In this document: positions 59,821 through 64,000 of the stretch, piece by piece | How the letters are laid out: every line of letters begins with the position of its first letter | Numbering within the stretch: position 1 is the stretch's first letter | DNA from: Hedera helix | Lineage: Eukaryota; Streptophyta; Magnoliopsida; Apiales; Araliaceae | Assembly (NCBI GenBank): GCA_947179155.2 | Contig: OX359282.1 | Span: forward strand, 12,548,533-12,612,532 | Reading direction: 5' to 3' | DNA: 64,000 bases | Program-made: the position numbers and the translations under genes | The notes under the pieces: generated by a model | Seen by the model: only the letters and a program-made list of their open reading frames with translations | What the model was told of the DNA's origin: nothing | The model's database searches: none

Positions 59821-61206
59821 CCTTTTCTGGATACTACTGGTTGCACGGTCCAATTCCTGGGGATCACTTCGATTTTATAGCTAGTGATGGAGGGGGTTTC
59901 TGCATCTGGCACCTCCTCAATGATCGCGGCGACCTGGCTTCGACTGTCATTCACATTCTCCTCGGGCACTTCTAACCCGGCCCAATTGATAAATGGCGTA
60001 ACCTGCTTGCTTTCCGTCATTTTCTCCTTTCCCTTTCCACTGGGGCCCGCCTGTCCCGGGAGATGGCACTTTTTCTCGAACTGTTCCATAATTTCCTGTA
60101 AGAAATTCGACTGCTGGGCCACTCCCTCGACTGGGGGAAACTCCACCATACCCTCTGCTTCAGATGTGGGCATGACTGCCTTCGAGGAGTGTTCATTATT
60201 GGCTCTCGGTAGCGGGACTCCGGTTATCCGAACGGGAATTTCCTTGTATGAGTTCCTCGACCTTGCACCTCTATGATATCCTAACCCTGCTTTGCCCGAC
60301 TGTGCCGGTATCTGGATGGGCTCGGTGATTCCTTGGCTGTTCTTGCCCAGCCCTTGCCCCGGCTGGAAGTTCATCGCCATCATTTCCCGGGCAACAAAAG
60401 TGAGCTCGGGGGACATCTTAAGCTTTAACTCCAGAGCTCCCAACTGCTTGTACTGAGGGGTGCTAATTTCAAACGCTTGATAGCTTATCGGTTCAGCCGA
60501 CTCGTCCACATGGATCACCGGCATGCCTTTTACAGAGGGAACGGGGCAGTCAGATTTTGCGGCGATTGTTACCAAGTGCCCCTCAACGATAAACTTTATC
60601 TGTTGATGCAGGGTGGAGGGAACTGCCCCAGCTATATGAATCCAGGGCCTCCCTAAGAGCATGTTATAACTGGCCGTGATATCCAGCACCTGGAAAGAAA
60701 TGTCAAAAGTATAAGGCCCGATCTCTACCGGCAGCTCTATCTCTCCCACTGTATCCTTTCTAGATCCGTCAAACGCCCTCACCACCACTTGGCTGGCCCG
60801 CAGGCGCTTAGGGTTGATTTTCATCTTCTCAAGAGTACTATATGGGCAAATATTTAGGGCTGACCCACCATCAATCAAAACTCCGTTCATCACGTATCCG
60901 GAGGAGACGACCGCAATGTGTAATGGCCTCCGATGCCCTCTCCCTTCCTCGGGGATATCGTCGTCGATAAATGAGATTACATTGCTGTCCAATAGGTGAC
61001 CCACCAAATGGTCAAATCTCTCTGTATTAATGGTCTTGGGGACACAAGCCTCTTCCAGGACTTTGCTCAATATCTGATGATGATCAGGGGACGCCAATAC
61101 CAGGTCCAAGATAGATGTCAGGGGTGGTTGCACCTCCAGTGCCTCGACCATATCTGCCTTGTCGTGATTCATTTTCTCCCAAAATTCCAATGCTTTTTTC
61201 CTTAAA
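59821..61206 (-). CDS. Gag-pro region of element D: retropepsin and G-patch (5' truncated)
   Basis: Long frame from about 61206 to the intron donor. It begins inside the region before protease; the first ~17 codons of the open frame (to 61253) are copia-derived. Residues counted from the Met at 61253: retropepsin active site VLIDGGSALNICPYSTLEKM with Asp128-Gly-Gly-Ser, and the flap-end motif YNMLLGRPWIHIAGAVPSTL at about 196-215. A G-patch, GQGLGKNSQGI, occupies about 299-309, followed by AGLGYHRG. G-patches next to protease are known in Tat/Ogre and some retroviral proteases. The C-terminal 130 residues are a low-complexity linker. Gag, ORF1, PBS and 5' LTR are missing, so the element could not move by itself. 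Confidence 0.87.
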
Positions 61207-62130
61207 GGGTTAGTGGGAGTAAAATAGATCTTGAAGAAGTTCAAGAACCACAAAACACTTCAGATCAAGTGAAGGAATCTGTATAAGTAAATAAACCTAT
61301 TGTACCACAACCAAGTCGTAAATCTGGTTTAGTACCGAAGATACCTTCATGGTATGGATTCATCATAGATGATGATGATGAGGTACGCATCATAGTAGAT
61401 GATGATCCAGTTACATACGATGAGGTATGAGTATTAGATACTCAAGAGAAATGACTGCTGATCATAAAATCTGAAATGGGTCTTTGGAGAAAGACTAAAG
61501 CAGATGGCAAGGTAGAGACCTATAAGACCTAACTAGTGGTAAAAAGATTTCAAACAAGGTCAATGAGTTGACTAAAATGAAATTTTTCACTAGTGAAAAT
61601 GCATATATCAATTCGGATTTTATTTGCAATTGTAGCTTACTATACAAAAGGATGTATGTATGATACAACCAAGATGATTTATCTCTATATAGATGGAGTA
61701 AATCAAGTATGTAAATTACAACGATCCAATTATGAATTGGAGCAAATTTCTCAAAGATGGAACATCCGTTTTGATGAGATAATCAAAAGTGTTTGATTAT
61801 ATCAAAGACAATAATGAACCAAGTGTGTACAAAGGTTAGTGGGAGCACTGTGATATTCCAAGTATTATATGTTGATATAATATTTATAAGGAATGACATA
61901 CCGATGCTACAATCAGTAAAGATGTGGTTGTCTAAACACTTCTCCGTGAAGGACTTGGGAGAAACATCCTATATTTTGGGGATAAAGATCTATAGAGATA
62001 GGTCTAAAAGGATGCTTGGCTTGTCACAAGGAACGTACATTGATTCTATGCTAAAGAAGTTTAGCATGAAAGATTCCAAGAAAGGGCTCATGTCGATGGG
62101 TTCTGGAATATATCTCTCGAAGAAGTAGGT
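61207..62130 (+). pseudogene. Copia reverse transcriptase fragment (element C3)
   Basis: Starts SGSKIDLEEVQEPQNTSDQV (61212), the region after copia integrase. It continues through KADGKVETYK, then SIRILFAIVAYYTKGCMYD, VCKLQRSNYELEQISQRWNI and VSGSTVIFQVLYVDIIF. The catalytic YVDD has become YVDI. Next is SKHFSVKDLGETSYILGIKI, DRSKRMLGLSQGTYIDSML. There are several stops and frameshifts (near 61260, 61530, 61795), and an internal deletion removes part of the RT palm. Decayed, not functional. Confidence 0.88.
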
Positions 62131-62758
62131 TCCAAGAGAGAAATTGTATGAGTAAGACTCCTTATGCATCAGCAATAGGATCTATCATGTACGGGATGAT
62201 ATGTACTTAACTTGATATTGCTTATGCATGATAAACAGATATCAGTTCATTTCTGGAGAAGAATATTAGAAAAGAGTTTCTAATGATGAGTTTGATATAA
62301 AACTAGAGGGCTTAACAAACTCAAGTTTGTTCAGACTAACCAAGATAACAGCATATCCATTTAAGGTAATATGATTACCTTGAACAGTGCAGTAGTGAGT
62401 TGGAAAGGTTCCAAACAGTAAGGAGTTGCTGATTTAGTGACAAATACATAGTAAATAACCATAAGTGAAGCTGCAAAGGTGATTGTTTGGTTCAACAAGT
62501 TCATTACAAAACTTATAATGGTTCTTAGTATTAAAGGAGTTTAATTAGCCAAAGAACCTAGGTCTCATCTGAAATCCAAACATATGTTACAGCACTTTCA
62601 TATGATTAGATGAATCATTGAAAATGAGACGACACCATAAAGATGGCAAGCTCTTAGAACAGCATTACAGATCCATTAACTAAAGCATTTACTAAGCAAT
62701 TTGTACGCCACTTAGAGAAAAATGGTATAGGGATACCAAAGGGCGATTGGCTTTAGTG
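62131..62758 (+). pseudogene. Copia RNase H region (element C3), heavily decayed
   Basis: Readable pieces: SKTPYASAIGSIMYGMICT, then LDIAYA, AVSWKGSKQ, and a remnant around 62470-62520 of the A-A-K-E-A-x-W-x-x-K-F block. Many stops. This is the C-terminal RT/RNase H of copia pol. Confidence 0.75.
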
Positions 62759-62770
62759 CAAGTGGGAGAT
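62759..62770 (+). other. Polypurine tract of C3
   Basis: CAAGTGGGAGAT directly before LTR start TGAAAGTAGTATGCC; standard copia PPT shape. Confidence 0.8.
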
Positions 62771-64000
62771 TGAAAGTAGTATGCCCTCAAGCCAATCACA
62801 TTTGATGTGATAGGCATATACTTTGTAATCTTGTTCGTTTATTAATAAAAGAATCAAGGCATTTCTTTATTCATGATTAATTACTTGAATTAATCAAATG
62901 GATAAACCCATAGTTTTTGAGCAATGCTTTTAGAACCATGATGAGGATCATGCTAATGAGATCTAACTTCAAGATAGCTCCAAAACTAAAATTGTTCCTA
63001 ATCGTTGGATCACTAAAAAGGGTATTAGTAGATCCGGATAGATTGGTACATACTATGCTTGCTCTTATGAAGAGGATGATTGATCTCATAATCATTTGTG
63101 TAGAGACACTAAAGCAAGTATGTAGGTGCTTATTAGAGAATAAGTTCACTGAACGTGACTCGCTCAAGGAACACCTAATGGAGTCTTACTTGCCTGTCAA
63201 TAGGAGTTCCTTTTGTGATAGTAGTACAAGTGATCCTTGGACTTGAGATCATCATAGTATCTTGTGTATGATGAATTATGTTTTGACATATTCCTTAAAA
63301 CCTTTAGGGTGTATCAAAGGGTATGATCGGATATAATAAGTCATACATGGAGATAGGTGAATGATCAACAAAGAATCTACCACTTCTAGTAAAAGAAGCG
63401 AATGTCCTATGCGATTCGATAAATGACAACTCAGTAGTCCTTGGCCAAGGCAGAATGAAAATTAGAAAGTAGTTTCTAATTTACATTAATTATAGTTATT
63501 CATTTAAGGATCGAAATGCATATAATCAAATAAAATAAGACTTGACAGTTATACCATGTCTTATATTTGATTGGGACGTTGTGAGGTAGAAGGATTGAAT
63601 TGTACGGTAACTATTTGCTGAATAGGTTCTTTTGTGATTAAATGTTGAAATCTATATTATCTGGAAAGTCGTTGATCGCTAAGGGGGCTTACCCTTATTA
63701 TGGAATAAATATTATTTATTTAAATGAATTAAATAGTTTAATTTATTTAATAAATAAGATTAGAATAGTTCTAATTAATTTATTCTATAACCGGTTTAAT
63801 ATGGAGAACCTAAAGGGTCACACCGCAAAAGGAAAATAATTATTTAAGAAGTAAATGGCATAATTGTAATAATGAATTAAGTATATTTAATTTATACTAT
63901 GTTGATAGAATAAATTAAATAGCTTAATATTTATTATTTAGTATTTTGGAAATACTAATTATAAATTAATAAGAGGAGTCTTATTATTATTATTACTATT
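62771..64000 (+). mobile_element. 3' LTR of copia element C3 (runs off window)
   Basis: Starts TGAAAGTAGTATGCCCTC. Inverse of C2 and C1; the last bases enter the family's ATT/TAA microsatellite. Open frames 62917-63246 and others are noncoding LTR sequence. The 3' end is outside the window. Confidence 0.87.

Overview
This window is repeat-dense nuclear DNA from a flowering plant. Diagnostic plant features are 2.3-3.6 kb LTRs, primer-binding sites complementary to initiator tRNA-Met, Ty3 Gag/pol fragments, Ty1-copia fragments, and a Tat/Ogre-type Ty3 element carrying plant-mobile-domain genes. A eudicot is my inference; I see no marker that fixes a family. I found no convincing single-copy host gene, tRNA or rRNA. 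Nearly every base that can be assigned belongs to nested LTR retrotransposons. Most of the window is very AT-rich; about 49.4-61.2 kb is clearly GC-richer and holds the only long open frames.

Layout. 1-5.8 kb: minus-strand LTR (family G) split by a solo LTR of family B with a perfect 5-bp target duplication. 5.8-9.4 kb: leader and LTR of a minus-strand copia element (C1). 9.9-23.0 kb: two related Ty3 elements (A1 minus, A2 plus) arranged back to back around a 1.66-kb spacer. Each has a 3.5-3.6 kb LTR, a PBS, a separate coiled-coil ORF and a decayed gag; A2 ends in an inverted protease fragment. 23.4-30.4 kb: fragments of related elements, a truncated B LTR and a second B solo LTR. 30.4-37.8 kb: Ty3 element F (LTR, PBS, coiled-coil ORF, gag, protease, start of RT), cut by copia C4. 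38.1-43.8 kb: 5' LTR, PBS and noncoding interior of a third B element. 43.8-47.3 kb: copia LTR C2 holding a solo LTR (E) with target duplication. 47.9-61.2 kb: Tat/Ogre-like element D on the minus strand. 61.2-64 kb: copia C3, running off the window.

Element D, listed in its own sense direction, has protease with a G-patch, a 175-bp GT-AG intron, RT, two RNase H domains, integrase, then two genes in ANTISENSE orientation, a hypervariable minisatellite, a polypurine tract and the 3' LTR. The first antisense gene is a plant-mobile-domain protein with two predicted introns. The second looks like the DUF7745-type plant retroelement domain with a coiled-coil tail. Antisense extra ORFs and a pro/RT intron are known in Tat/Ogre elements. 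The two-gene spliced antisense unit facing a spliced sense pol is the most system-like thing here.

The most unexpected observation concerns family B. Copies B1 and B4 carry about 1.0-1.07 kb in the transcribed part of the LTR, bounded by GGAAG|GT and ATAG|G. The B3 solo LTR lacks just this segment at the same acceptor boundary. The simplest reading is a U5 leader intron that was spliced from the RNA before reverse transcription, producing an intronless LTR.
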